Assembly: GCF_023554105.1 (NCBI RefSeq)
Contig: NZ_JAMJWE010000019.1
Span: 1-64,000 of the forward strand
DNA from: Brucella sp. 21LCYQ03
GTDB taxonomy: Bacteria > Pseudomonadota > Alphaproteobacteria > Rhizobiales > Rhizobiaceae
Direction of reading: 5' to 3'
DNA length: 64,000 nucleotides
Every line of letters begins with the position of its first letter. Within the stretch, counting starts at the first letter, position 1. The position numbers were made by a program, and so were the translations under genes. Of this stretch, positions 53,669 through 61,871 are shown in pieces. Under the pieces are notes generated by a model that saw only the letters and a list, made by a program, of their open reading frames with translations, was not told the DNA's origin and ran no database searches.

Positions 53669-54385
53669 ATGAAAGATAAACTGTTATCAACTACCGCGTT
53701 GGCAGCTATTTTTTCGGCAGCATTTTTTTTCGCGGCACCTGCTTATGCGGCTGACGTTATTGAAGAACCCCCAGTACCTCCCGTAGCACCGTTGATTGCC
53801 AGCCCATTTATCTGGACTGGTCCTTACATCGGAGCTCAAATTGGTTACGGTTGGGGCAAAGGCAATAACGTTACTGACAACGCTAGTGAAAATGGCCCAG
53901 CGGGAACAGGTTTTGACAATCTTCGGATGCGCGGATTGTTCGGCGGTATACATGCCGGTTATAATTATCAATTTGCGAACCCCTTCGTGATCGGTATCGA
54001 AGGCGATATTAATTACAGTGACATTAATGGATCACATCACCTTTTGGTGCCCGGTTATGATGATAGTCTTAGTTTGAAGACAAATTGGCAAGGATCCGCG
54101 CGCCTGCGTGCGGGCTATGCAATTGATAAGACTTTGATCTATGCAACAGGTGGTCTTGCTTTTGCCGGTGCCGAACTAAAAACGGGTGGGATATCAGATA
54201 AAAATACCCACGTTGGCTGGACGGCGGGTGCAGGTATTGAACATGCGTTCACTCCAAATTGGATTGGTAGGTTTGAAGTCCGATACAGTGATTTCAACAA
54301 GAAGACCTATGATACGCCTCTTGGTGATATGAAGTTAGACTTCAACCAGACCACTGCAACGGTGGGCATCAGCTACAAGTTCTAA
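53669..54385 (+). CDS. Omp25/Omp31-like outer-membrane beta-barrel
   Basis: A 238-residue porin-like protein from the ATG at 53669, which has GAGGGG ahead. A signal peptide ends at AYAAD, then a Pro-rich linker and an eight-strand barrel: IWTGPYIGAQIGYGWGKG, GGIHAGYNYQFANPFVIG, ARLRAGYAIDKTLIYATG and the C-terminal aromatic strand ATVGISYKF. It matches the Brucellaceae Omp25/Omp31 family, which are major surface proteins. Here it leads a run with an ATP-grasp enzyme and a repeat peptide, suggesting a role in display or passage of the peptide product. Confidence 0.9.
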   Translation: MKDKLLSTTALAAIFSAAFFFAAPAYAADVIEEPPVPPVAPLIASPFIWTGPYIGAQIGYGWGKGNNVTDNASENGPAGTGFDNLRMRGLFGGIHAGYNYQFANPFVIGIEGDINYSDINGSHHLLVPGYDDSLSLKTNWQGSARLRAGYAIDKTLIYATGGLAFAGAELKTGGISDKNTHVGWTAGAGIEHAFTPNWIGRFEVRYSDFNKKTYDTPLGDMKLDFNQTTATVGISYKF

Positions 54386-54449
54386 GGCAAATAAACCATC
54401 TCTTGTGCACTTTCCAAGTTTACGAGAACCGCGATGGGTGAGACTCTGG

Positions 54450-55382
54450 ATGGACAAACGTTTTAGTTTAGTTCTGGTTCATACTGAAGGTTGGCAAGCG
54501 ATAGAGGACTTCGAAAAGATCAAAGCCTTCGTCGAAGCGTTAGCAACTGATATTGAAGTCTTTCTGGTTTCAAATCTTTCGCGTTCGCCGACGAGCAGAA
54601 AAAAAGCCGCTCGACATCCAACGCTAGTTTTCTCACCCATCAAACTCTTAGAGTTTCGTCCTGATCGTGGAAAAATTTATCAGGGCGTAGCAATGCCAAA
54701 ACTGGACGAGCTTGATCGACTAAAAGCATATGGTTTGCCTATCCCCGCGTATGAACCTTTGCTACCAAACACACTGTTGAAGCGCGAAACGTATGGCGAC
54801 TGGGTGGTGCTAAAGCCCGCCCATGAACTTGCATCTTGGGGAGAAGGAATTGAACTTAGTCGCTTAAATGACGTAAAATCAATAGATTACCAAAGCGATC
54901 AAGAGCAAAGTGGTGCCCGCAATATTGGTTTTTACGTACAGCGTTATGTCGATTGCGGTCGTGCGATGACATGTCGTGTGTTAACGCTTTTTGGGGAGCC
55001 CATATTCACCTTCGTTCGAACATCTAGAGATGAACTTAAGCTCGATAAACTGCAGACTCCGTATCGTCAGAAGGACTTCATGCCGGTTGATACTGATCTG
55101 GTGTTCGAACAAACCAACCATGAAGATATTTTCGAATTGGCAAGAATGGCTTTCAAAGCGCTACCCGAGATTGCCCTACAAGCTTGTGATATTCTGCGAG
55201 ACAAACTTGGAAATTTGCATTTGCTCGAGGTAAATCCAGGTGGGGGAACTTGGATGTTCTCAAATAAGTTTTCGTCGGCTTATCGCAAGTCATTAAATGT
55301 TGACGATCTTGCGGGTCAATTTAATGCCTTTGAGAAATGCGCTCAGTTGTTGATTGAACGGACCAGAATGGAGGCATTCTAG
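54450..55382 (+). CDS. ATP-grasp enzyme of the peptide locus
   Basis: A 310-residue protein from the ATG at 54450 (MDKRFSLVLVHTEGWQAIED); a GTG at 54405 is possible but has no good ribosome site. ATP-grasp motifs: the lysine strand WVVLKPAHELASWGEGIEL, the ExxRC-like middle and the metal-binding LHLLEVNPGGGTWMFSN. ATP-grasp enzymes join a carboxylate to an amine, alcohol or thiol through acyl-phosphate. With a peptide full of Thr and Glu next to it, an ester- or amide-forming ligase acting on that peptide is plausible, as in graspetides. It starts 65 bases after the porin gene. Confidence 0.78.
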   Translation: MDKRFSLVLVHTEGWQAIEDFEKIKAFVEALATDIEVFLVSNLSRSPTSRKKAARHPTLVFSPIKLLEFRPDRGKIYQGVAMPKLDELDRLKAYGLPIPAYEPLLPNTLLKRETYGDWVVLKPAHELASWGEGIELSRLNDVKSIDYQSDQEQSGARNIGFYVQRYVDCGRAMTCRVLTLFGEPIFTFVRTSRDELKLDKLQTPYRQKDFMPVDTDLVFEQTNHEDIFELARMAFKALPEIALQACDILRDKLGNLHLLEVNPGGGTWMFSNKFSSAYRKSLNVDDLAGQFNAFEKCAQLLIERTRMEAF

Positions 55383-55472
55383 AACCTTGATTTTGTTCTA
55401 GAAAAGAGACAATCGGCGGGCTGACAAAAAGCTCAATATTTTTTTAGTCAAGAAATGTAAAGGTCAGTGAAC

Positions 55473-55802
55473 ATGCAATATAAGTCCAAAGCTGAAATCA
55501 GCGGCAGTGATCAGACGAAACATGCCCCCATAGCAGTACGGCGCGGGTATATTCCACATCGCAACCAAGCCCATTTTATGGGACATCCTGGTACGACCGA
55601 AGAAGTTGGAACAAATCCTACTGAGGCAACCCTTGAGCCAACCCAGCCGACTGAGGCAACAATTACGCCGACAGAGCCCACGGAACCAACTATCACACCT
55701 ACGGAACCGACCGAGCCAACGATTACGCCAACAGAACCGACCGAGCCAACTATCACACCGACTGAACCTACAGTGCCAACAATCCCTACTGAACCGACTT
55801 AA
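55473..55802 (+). CDS. Thr/Pro/Glu repeat protein, likely modified peptide
   Basis: A 109-residue protein from the ATG at 55473. The leader-like part (QYKSKAEISGSDQTKHAPIA, then RRGYIPHRNQAHFMGHPG) is followed from about residue 50 by decapeptide repeats of consensus TEPTITPTEP, ending PTIPTEPT. There is no signal peptide. The repeat is strongly biased to Thr, Pro and Glu with Ile, mucin-like. It lies 90 bases after the ATP-grasp gene. Synonymous variation among units shows selection on the protein. It could be a precursor modified by the ATP-grasp and transferase, or a structural surface peptide. Confidence 0.75.
   Translation: MQYKSKAEISGSDQTKHAPIAVRRGYIPHRNQAHFMGHPGTTEEVGTNPTEATLEPTQPTEATITPTEPTEPTITPTEPTEPTITPTEPTEPTITPTEPTVPTIPTEPT
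55621..55770 (+). repeat. Five 30-bp tandem repeats coding for decapeptides
   Basis: Five exact-length 30-base units begin at 55621, 55651, 55681, 55711 and 55741, with a degenerate tail to 55802. Differences are mostly at third codon positions. They encode TEATLEPTQP and variants of TEPTITPTEP. Confidence 0.92.
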
Positions 55803-55892
55803 CCCAAAATTCGACGGCCTTTGTCTAAGGTGTTCCGTTGCCTAAATCTGGTCGTTTACGAGCGACGACACAAGGTTATCAAGATGCGAGCT

Positions 55893-55920
55893 CCGCAAAA
55901 GCCATTAGCGGCTTTTGCGG
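55893..55920. terminator. Perfect 11-bp hairpin after the repeat gene
   Basis: Stem CCGCAAAAGCC/GGCTTTTGCGG with a six-base loop, 90 bases after the repeat-protein stop. There is no T-run, so it may be an RNA-stabilising hairpin or an operator instead of a classical terminator. Confidence 0.55.
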
Positions 55921-55961
55921 ATAAGATATTCCACCTCACCTCCAGCGAGTAGTGCTGTGGC

Positions 55962-56220
55962 TTAGTTAATGTTCTGCCGACGATAAATCCCCTTAATGCT
56001 CTTCTTCTTCAGCGTGGAGACGTGCCGCCGCCGCGTTGCCAGCCTTTCGCTTCTAGAAAGTCCGTGCAATATCTGTCTTCCGACAAACGAGTAGCCGAGA
56101 TGCCACCCGTCGATCCACTGCATCAGGGCGAGCTCGTCGTCAGCCAAAGTACGAGGCAGATAAAAGACGTTAACACGCCGAAGCCCAGAAGCTTCGCCTG
56201 ACGAGTTACCGGCGGTTTAT
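55962..56220 (-). pseudogene. IS3-family OrfB fragment
   Basis: The minus-strand frame reads ADDELALMQWIDGWHLGYSF, then RRHVSTLKKKSIKGIYRRQN, which is the N-terminal region of IS3 OrfB (the ELALMRxIDELHLEYP...RVxRLMKxMGIxAIYRRPN pattern). It is cut after that; the DDE core is missing. The sequence to 56470 holds no further gene I can name. Confidence 0.7.
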
Positions 56221-56474
56221 GTGAGTGGTTGATCACCGTCTTCCTCCGCGAACGCCTGCCTTGTCGAGCGACCCGGCTAAGAATTAGGCTCCAATGTCAA
56301 CTCGCCGATCTTGGCATCAATCGTTTTAATATAAACTTTGTGAACTGTCAGCTCCGCCTTCACTTCATTGCCGAGAACACCTTTCCCCTCCTCAAGCGGC
56401 TGGCCTTTCGCCTGCTTTTATCTTGTTGGCGTGTAATAGGATGATGCCAGTGATCTCTATGCCCACAAGGGCCA

Positions 56475-58103
56475 TTACAGCAAAGGCGGAATTGTCGGCT
56501 TGATTGGAACTGCCAGCACAGTCGGCCCAATACGGTTTAAAGCCGCTTGGCACTCACGCGCAACATCTTCTAATGTTTCAGCTTTTACACCCGTCGCACC
56601 ATAACCTTTTGCAAGACTAACAAAATCCAACCCGGGAATATCCAATCCCGGCACACCCGGGGTTTCTTCCAGTTCCGCAAATGACTTCAGAATGCCATAT
56701 TGCTGATTGCACGGCACAACAAACAAGATCGGCAATTGGTGCTGAACGGCAGTCCACAGTGCCTGAATGGAATATTGGAACGACCCGTCACCAATAATTG
56801 CCAAAACAGGACGTGGGCTGGCACTTTCTTTTTCCGCCAAAGCAAGACCAACGCTTGCCGGTAAATTCCAGCCCAAACTACCGCTAGCAAAAGTATAAAA
56901 AGAATCCGGCTTTTCGATTGGCCATGCTGTATGCAGCTCACCCAGATTAGACGGAGATTCTTCAACGAGTATCGTATCAGCAGGCGTGGCCTTACGCAGC
57001 GTCTTGAACAATTGAAGTGCCGTAATCAAACCATCCGAAGCTGTTTCAGCTGCTGCCGGATGAGGTGCCATACCATGGGCTTGTTTTAACGGGCTGACGC
57101 TTGGCTTGTGCCGATTAGTGACGAGTTTGATCAGTGTCTCGATAGAGAGAATTGCATCCCCCACAAGGCTGTCACCAACCGGCGCTTTTGCGCTTTCAGT
57201 GGCATCATCCGTAATATGCAGCAATTGCAGATTATCCGGCAGATATGCGCCATCAACATAAGGATAGTAGCGAAAGACAGGTGCGCCGATTACGATAGCT
57301 ACATCATATCCTTTAAGTCTCTCTGACAACGGACCTTTGGCAAACGGCAAGCCACCACAATAAAGAGGATGAGTCTCTGGGAAAGGCGGGCGCTCAGAAG
57401 CAGGTGCTGCAAAGACATGCGCCTGCATTTTCTCGGCCAGTTCAATCGCCTGTTTCCAGCCATCGGAGCGAGCAATTGCTGCGCCATAAATCAGTGCCGG
57501 ATTCTTCGCCTTATCCAAAATAGCTGCAAATTCTGCTAGCCGCAGCGGATCAGGCGCAATGCGTGTTGCAACAGTGCGTACCGTTGCGGCCTCTGTGGCT
57601 GGCTTATCCCAATCATCCAACGGAATCGACAAAAACACAGGTCCTTGCGGCGCTTGCAGTGCCATAGCATAAGCACGCATAAATGCAGCCGGGACATCCT
57701 CTGCACGCACAGGCTCATAACTCCACTTCACCCAGGGGCGCGGCAAATTCGCAGCCTCAATATTGGTGAGCCATGGCTCCATGAGCAACATTTCACGCGT
57801 CTGATTTCCGGCAGTGATGATCAGAGGCGTTTTGTTCATAAACGCCGTCAGAATATTACTCATGCCATTACAAAGACCGGCAGATGTATGCACATTAACG
57901 ATTGCTGGCTTGCGGGTAGCTTGCGCATATCCATCCGCAGCGCCAACCGCAGAAGCCTCTTGCAAGGTTTGAATATACGTAAAATCTTCCGGAAAGTCTT
58001 TGAGAAACGTTTCTTCCGTCGAACCCGGGTTGCCAAAAACAGTCGTTAAACCAAGATCTCGCAACAATTGAAATGTAACGTCTCTAATCGTTTTCTCAGC
58101 CAT
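56475..58103 (-). CDS. ThDP-dependent benzoylformate decarboxylase-like enzyme (second copy)
   Basis: A 542-residue paralogue of the protein at 45300-46925, with the same motifs: FGNPGSTEETFLKDFPEDFT, VNVHTSAGLCNGM and GDGSFQYSIQALWTAVQH. A GGGGGAA site precedes the start. The two copies differ at scattered positions throughout, so duplication is old or they came by separate transfer. They point at each other in inverted orientation across about 10 kb that holds the toxin operon and the peptide locus. The reaction is likely decarboxylation of an aryl-oxo acid. Confidence 0.88.
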   Translation of the reverse strand: MAEKTIRDVTFQLLRDLGLTTVFGNPGSTEETFLKDFPEDFTYIQTLQEASAVGAADGYAQATRKPAIVNVHTSAGLCNGMSNILTAFMNKTPLIITAGNQTREMLLMEPWLTNIEAANLPRPWVKWSYEPVRAEDVPAAFMRAYAMALQAPQGPVFLSIPLDDWDKPATEAATVRTVATRIAPDPLRLAEFAAILDKAKNPALIYGAAIARSDGWKQAIELAEKMQAHVFAAPASERPPFPETHPLYCGGLPFAKGPLSERLKGYDVAIVIGAPVFRYYPYVDGAYLPDNLQLLHITDDATESAKAPVGDSLVGDAILSIETLIKLVTNRHKPSVSPLKQAHGMAPHPAAAETASDGLITALQLFKTLRKATPADTILVEESPSNLGELHTAWPIEKPDSFYTFASGSLGWNLPASVGLALAEKESASPRPVLAIIGDGSFQYSIQALWTAVQHQLPILFVVPCNQQYGILKSFAELEETPGVPGLDIPGLDFVSLAKGYGATGVKAETLEDVARECQAALNRIGPTVLAVPIKPTIPPLL

Positions 58104-58484
58104 GTAATTCCCCCTGCCCGATGAAATGATACAAGAAACATGTCCGACGTGGAAAATCCTGTCAATCTTATAAAGTAATCACGAACGAGACATATGCAGT
58201 CAGCGAAATTGCAAGTATCTCGATATGGAACCTCGCCAACTATGATCATGTTCTAGTTGATTTTTTCCATCAAGCATTCGGCATTTGGAACAGTTATTTC
58301 AAATTATTCCGAAATGTTAAGATGCGTATACTCCTTGGTAGTTTGAATTGTTCTTACGATGCATATCAGCGGAGTGTATGAAGGGATTGTCAACGAAATA
58401 TTATGATCACTTGTCGTCTAGTTGATTGCGCAACTCCGCTATTGACTATCCATCATGAAAATTATGAAGGAATGTAGCAGATCA
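58104..58484. other. Gap with no gene seen
   Basis: No supported frame. It presumably contains the promoter of the decarboxylase-like gene near 58110-58200. Confidence 0.5.
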
Positions 58485-58690
58485 TCACAAGTGGCGCATG
58501 ACGTCCATGCGCCCCTGCAAGACACGAAAAACGATAATGTCTTCTCCTTGCTCCTGACAATAAATCACATGCGATCCGACAGCATATTTGGAATAGCCAG
58601 CGCGAATATCTGTCGGCCGGCCCCTCTCGCTGTGGTCTTTTGATCCTTCAAACGCATCGATCACTTCATGGAAGTAATGATATGCGGAAA
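58485..58690 (-). pseudogene. C-terminal part of a ParE/RelE-type toxin
   Basis: An open frame of about 65 codons on the minus strand ends at 58485 and reads HEVIDAFEGSKDHSERGRPT, then IRAGYSKYAVGSHVIYCQEQ and FRVLQGRMDVMRHL, the C-terminal half of ParE/RelE toxins (RVGSHxIxY...VxRILHxRMDxxRHL). The N-terminal half and any antitoxin are absent, so it is a dead relic. Confidence 0.75.
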
Positions 58691-58789
58691 CTGACCCTGC
58701 AAGATATTGGCGAAAATTGTGGTGTCGTCAGGCTCGCTGTCCCCACAAAAGAATCTGGGATCGACAAGGCCACCGCTCGTCGCATGTTC

Positions 58790-58990
58790 TCAATCGGCCT
58801 CCGACGGCAATCTGCCGCCGGACCAGGCCGCACAAGCCTCTGCATCACGTGCTGAGACCTGCACCACCGGATGACTTTCACGCCCTACTATTGATGAACC
58901 GAGGCCTTCCGGCATTGACCAACAAGCGCCATTGACAAGAAGCCGCCATGGCGTCGAGCCATGCGCAGACAACGGAGCATTGTCACCCAT
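58790..58990 (-). pseudogene. Fragment of a formylglycine-generating enzyme
   Basis: Reads WRLLVNGACWSMPEGLGSSI, then ESHPVVQVSARDAEACAAWS and GGRLPSEAD on the minus strand. This matches part of the sulfatase-modifying-factor (FGE) fold, where HPVVxVSxxDAxAYAxWxGxRLPTEAEWE is a hallmark. Both ends are missing, and the match is not part of a longer frame. Confidence 0.72.
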
Positions 58991-59054
58991 AACTCTCTTT
59001 GCTGATCAAGAGATCATGACTGGACACATCGCCTCGCGAGCCTGGCTCCACTTT

Positions 59055-59254
59055 AAAGCCGCAAAAATCCTGCTGCTTCAAACTTTGAGTTCAAGAAAGA
59101 GAAAGAATTCTATTTTTTCGGCAAAGACAGCGCGATTTCAACGTTTGCATTGATCAGCAATCTTCGTGAAATCAATGAAGCGACATCAGAAGTCCTCAAA
59201 GACAGACAGAGCCACCTGCCTGGTAGACTCTACAAGCATTGGGAACTGAACTGA
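59055..59254 (+). pseudogene. C-terminal tail of an unidentified gene
   Basis: A plus-strand frame after a TAA at 59053-59055 region reads SNFEFKKEKEFYFFGKDSAI, then NLREINEATSEVLKDRQSHL and ends YKHWELN. It has good protein-like composition and is followed by a hairpin, as a real 3' end would be, but there is no start codon or ribosome site. Probably the tail left after a rearrangement. Confidence 0.45.
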
Positions 59255-59264
59255 CATCATCAAT

Positions 59265-59282
59265 GGGGAGTTTCAGCTCCCC
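59265..59282 (+). terminator. Hairpin after the truncated tail
   Basis: Six-base-pair GGGGAG/CTCCCC stem with a six-base loop, 11 bases after the stop at 59254, followed by a CT-rich stretch. Confidence 0.5.
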
Positions 59283-59388
59283 TTCTCCCCCTCCCCTGCC
59301 CTCAAAATTCCAATCAACTGAAATCATTGACTTAAATCTTCGGGCACTATCTCTTTAATAAGAACAGCTCTCGAAACAGGAATGTCTG

Positions 59389-59706
59389 ATGCCTGACTTA
59401 AAATCCCAGAAAACCTATATTGCTACAGCCGCAAGCGTATTCCTTGCACTATCTATGCAGCCATCATTTGCTTCAAGTGACGATGCCTGGAAAGAATTCC
59501 AGCAGGATGTGAAGAAAGCATGCACTAAAGCCGCCAGCGCAAATATGAAGGTTAAAGCGACCAAGGTTGTTCCGTTTGGTGCCGAGACATATGGCTATGC
59601 CATTATCAATGGCTTTGAAAAGGGCAACAAAACCGAACAACAGGTTGTCTGTGTCTATGACAAGAAGTCTAAAAAAGTTGAGATCAGCGGCTTATTCAAA
59701 AAGTAG
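59389..59706 (+). CDS. Small secreted protein, unknown
   Basis: A 105-residue protein with a signal peptide (residues about 1-28, ending PSFAS). The mature part (DDAWKEFQQDVKKACTKAAS) is helical, then strands (VVPFGAETYGYAIINGFEKG and QQVVCVYDKKSKKVEISGLF). It has two cysteines that could form a disulphide. It resembles small periplasmic proteins of Hyphomicrobiales of unknown role. It is preceded by a weak site and followed by a small hairpin and a T-run near 59760. Confidence 0.8.
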   Translation: MPDLKSQKTYIATAASVFLALSMQPSFASSDDAWKEFQQDVKKACTKAASANMKVKATKVVPFGAETYGYAIINGFEKGNKTEQQVVCVYDKKSKKVEISGLFKK

Positions 59707-59842
59707 TCCGAGACCAATTCATCTCAGACATCAAAGCTGCTGAGAGAACGGGAGCTTTTTTATTACCTCTCTCCTGCTCTTCATTTTATATTATTGAAAA
59801 CACTACCAATTCGCGATTTCTGTCGGCTAATCCCATCAGTTT

Positions 59843-60337
59843 GTGTCATTCATAGAACGAGCTCACACTATATCTCTAAGCACTTTCACAAGGAGATATA
59901 TTGATGCAATTTATAGTCGGAAACCAAGGTACTTTAGAAAATATCATTACTCAAAAGCTGCATTTCAACACGAGTTCAGCTTAAATCGTGCGCATGTTTT
60001 CTCAAAACCCTTATATGAAGGCGGCATCAAAATCACGCAGAAGATCATGTTTTCAGTTTATACAGCTGACGTGTTCTGGAGTGTTACTAAATCATTCAAA
60101 GACATTGAAGAGATCGAGCGTGGAGCTGCTGAGACGTTAGCTAATGCTGTTAATGCCCGCGAACAAAACGCTACTATTATGTTGTTCAATATCACGCCAG
60201 AAGATTTTATGGATTACATCAATCACGAATTCGAGGATAATCAGCCGATATCTGTCTACAGCCATTTTGCTATCTCAGCGATGGCATGCACGATTGCAGT
60301 AATTCCATCTGTGGTCTCTGGCTTTGTTGCTGGGTAA
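59843..60337 (+). CDS. Unknown protein with uncertain start
   Basis: A 164-residue frame from a GTG at 59843. The C-terminal part is protein-like: FSVYTADVFWSVTKSFKDIE, NATIMLFNITPEDFMDYINH and a hydrophobic end (HFAISAMACTIAVIPSVVSG). A very good ribosome site (AAGGAGATAT) instead precedes an ATG at 59904 in another frame, which opens MQFIVGNQGTLENIITQKL and stops at 59984. So a frameshift near 59970 may have split one gene. There is no known family. Confidence 0.5.
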   Translation: MSFIERAHTISLSTFTRRYIDAIYSRKPRYFRKYHYSKAAFQHEFSLNRAHVFSKPLYEGGIKITQKIMFSVYTADVFWSVTKSFKDIEEIERGAAETLANAVNAREQNATIMLFNITPEDFMDYINHEFEDNQPISVYSHFAISAMACTIAVIPSVVSGFVAG

Positions 60338-60480
60338 ACACTCGGTTGATTTGAGAAATCACGCTTCTCAGAAAAATGGCGAGCGTTCTTATTCTCCCTA
60401 TCTTATCCTACTCGTTCTTAATTACGATTGGACTTGAAGATCATCGATAATGTGTGACAGAAACTAACTCGTACAAACCG

Positions 60481-60494
60481 TTGTCAGCCGTACA
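60481..60494 (+). repeat. 14-base motif before repA (copy 1 of 2)
   Basis: TTGTCAGCCGTACA occurs here and again at 61872-61885, between repA and repB. Two exact 14-base copies flanking repA suggest a binding site for RepA or RepB, or a partition site. Confidence 0.6.
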
Positions 60495-60588
60495 AATTAA
60501 ATTAACACATATAAAACAATTAGTTGATGAAAATCCGTTAAATTTCAATAATCTAACCAATCTAATTTCACACAGCTAACGAAATTGC

Positions 60589-60605
60589 GTTAACCTTCTG
60601 TTAAC
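60589..60605 (+). promoter_or_regulatory. GTTAAC dyad, candidate partition site or operator
   Basis: GTTAACCTTCTGTTAAC, two GTTAAC palindromes whose starts are 11 bases apart, lies about 95 bases before repA. The form is close to the repABC parS pattern GTTNNCNNNNGNNAAC but one base longer. Confidence 0.5.
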
Positions 60606-60698
60606 TTTAAAGTTGTTGCGAGACCTTCGGAATCGGTTCATACAGTATCGATAATTTACTTATGCAATCAAAAAAATCGCTACTCAAGGGTTCCGACA

Positions 60699-61871
60699 AT
60701 GGATATCGCTTCATCACCGAAACAGCATTTCGCTAAGACGATCTTAGCGCAAGGTGAAGAAATCTCAAATCGTTTAGATAACCTACGTCAGCGTAAGTTT
60801 CCACCTGACGCTCAGAAAACTTTGCGTCAATTTTCGATCGCTGAAGTTTCAAACTTCATGGGTGTATCTCAAAGCTATATCAAGAAATTACATCTTGAAG
60901 GTAAAGGCGGCGTTGAGCCTGAAACCTCGGCAACTGGTCGGCGTTCTTACACAGCTCAACAGATGCACGATCTTCAAAATTATCTTGAGCGCTCACCTCG
61001 CCGTAGACCTGATGATCCTTTGAAGGTTATCTCTGTAGTCAATTTTAAAGGTGGTAGCGGCAAGACGACTACTGCTGCTCACTTAGCTCAACACCTAGCG
61101 CTGACTGGTCACAGAACTCTTGCTATCGATCTCGATCCACAGGCTTCTCTAACTGCTCTGCACGGCATCCAGCCGGAACTTGATCGTAATCTTTCTTATT
61201 ATGACAGCTTGCGATATGATGATGAGCGAAAACATCTTTCAGAAGTCATACGGAAAACCAACTTCCCACTACTCGACATCGTTCCTGCAAATTTGGAACT
61301 GCAAGAATACGAGTATGATACCCCGCTTGCTATGCAACAGAATCCCGCTGCAGGTAGAACGTTCTATACACGTATCGGGGAAACGCTTGCTGAAGTTGAC
61401 GACCAATATGATGTCGTAGTTATCGATTGCCCTCCGCAGCTTGGTTATCTGACGCTGACTGCTTTGACAGCATCAACATCAGTTTTGATCACTGTTCATC
61501 CGCAGATGCTCGACCTCATGTCCATGAGTCAGTTTCTGCTTATGCTCGGCGGCATTCTGACAACGATTGAATCAGCTGGTGTAAAAGTTGAACTAGATTG
61601 GTTCTCCTATCTCGTCACTCGTTTTGAGCCTACTGATATTCCACAGGCGCAGATGGTTGGCTTCATGCAGTCTATGTTTGTTGAGCAAATGCTGAAGAAT
61701 TCAATGGTAAAATCGACAGCTATATCGGATGCAGGTCTCACTAAGCAGACAATGTATGAAGTCGAAAGAAGCTCAATGACTCGCTCCACCTATGATCGCG
61801 CTATGGAATCTCTTGAAGCTGTCAATTCAGAAATCACACATCAAATCCACAAATCTTGGGGTCGTAGTTGA
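60699..61871 (+). CDS. repA: RepA, ParA-type partition ATPase of repABC
   Basis: A 390-residue RepA. Residues about 40-100 form the N-terminal helix-turn-helix (RQFSIAEVSNFMGVSQSYIK). The deviant Walker A is VVNFKGGSGKTTTAAHLAQH near 113-132, Walker B-like VVIDCPPQLGYLTL follows, and the C-terminus ends HKSWGRS. RepA moves plasmid copies apart with RepB and represses the operon. Length is normal for the family (about 400). It is preceded by an AT-rich region with the GTTAAC dyad and a 14-base motif repeated before repB. Confidence 0.96.
   Translation: MDIASSPKQHFAKTILAQGEEISNRLDNLRQRKFPPDAQKTLRQFSIAEVSNFMGVSQSYIKKLHLEGKGGVEPETSATGRRSYTAQQMHDLQNYLERSPRRRPDDPLKVISVVNFKGGSGKTTTAAHLAQHLALTGHRTLAIDLDPQASLTALHGIQPELDRNLSYYDSLRYDDERKHLSEVIRKTNFPLLDIVPANLELQEYEYDTPLAMQQNPAAGRTFYTRIGETLAEVDDQYDVVVIDCPPQLGYLTLTALTASTSVLITVHPQMLDLMSMSQFLLMLGGILTTIESAGVKVELDWFSYLVTRFEPTDIPQAQMVGFMQSMFVEQMLKNSMVKSTAISDAGLTKQTMYEVERSSMTRSTYDRAMESLEAVNSEITHQIHKSWGRS

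Noticed and set aside
55511-55756. Minus-strand Val/Gly/Ser-rich repeat frame
   Set aside because: It is the mirror of the Thr/Pro/Glu repeat on the plus strand, where start, ribosome site and codon-position variation point to the plus strand.
55621-55802. Possible CRISPR-like or minisatellite array
   Set aside because: Units are contiguous without unique spacers, stay in frame and vary at third positions, so it is a coding repeat.
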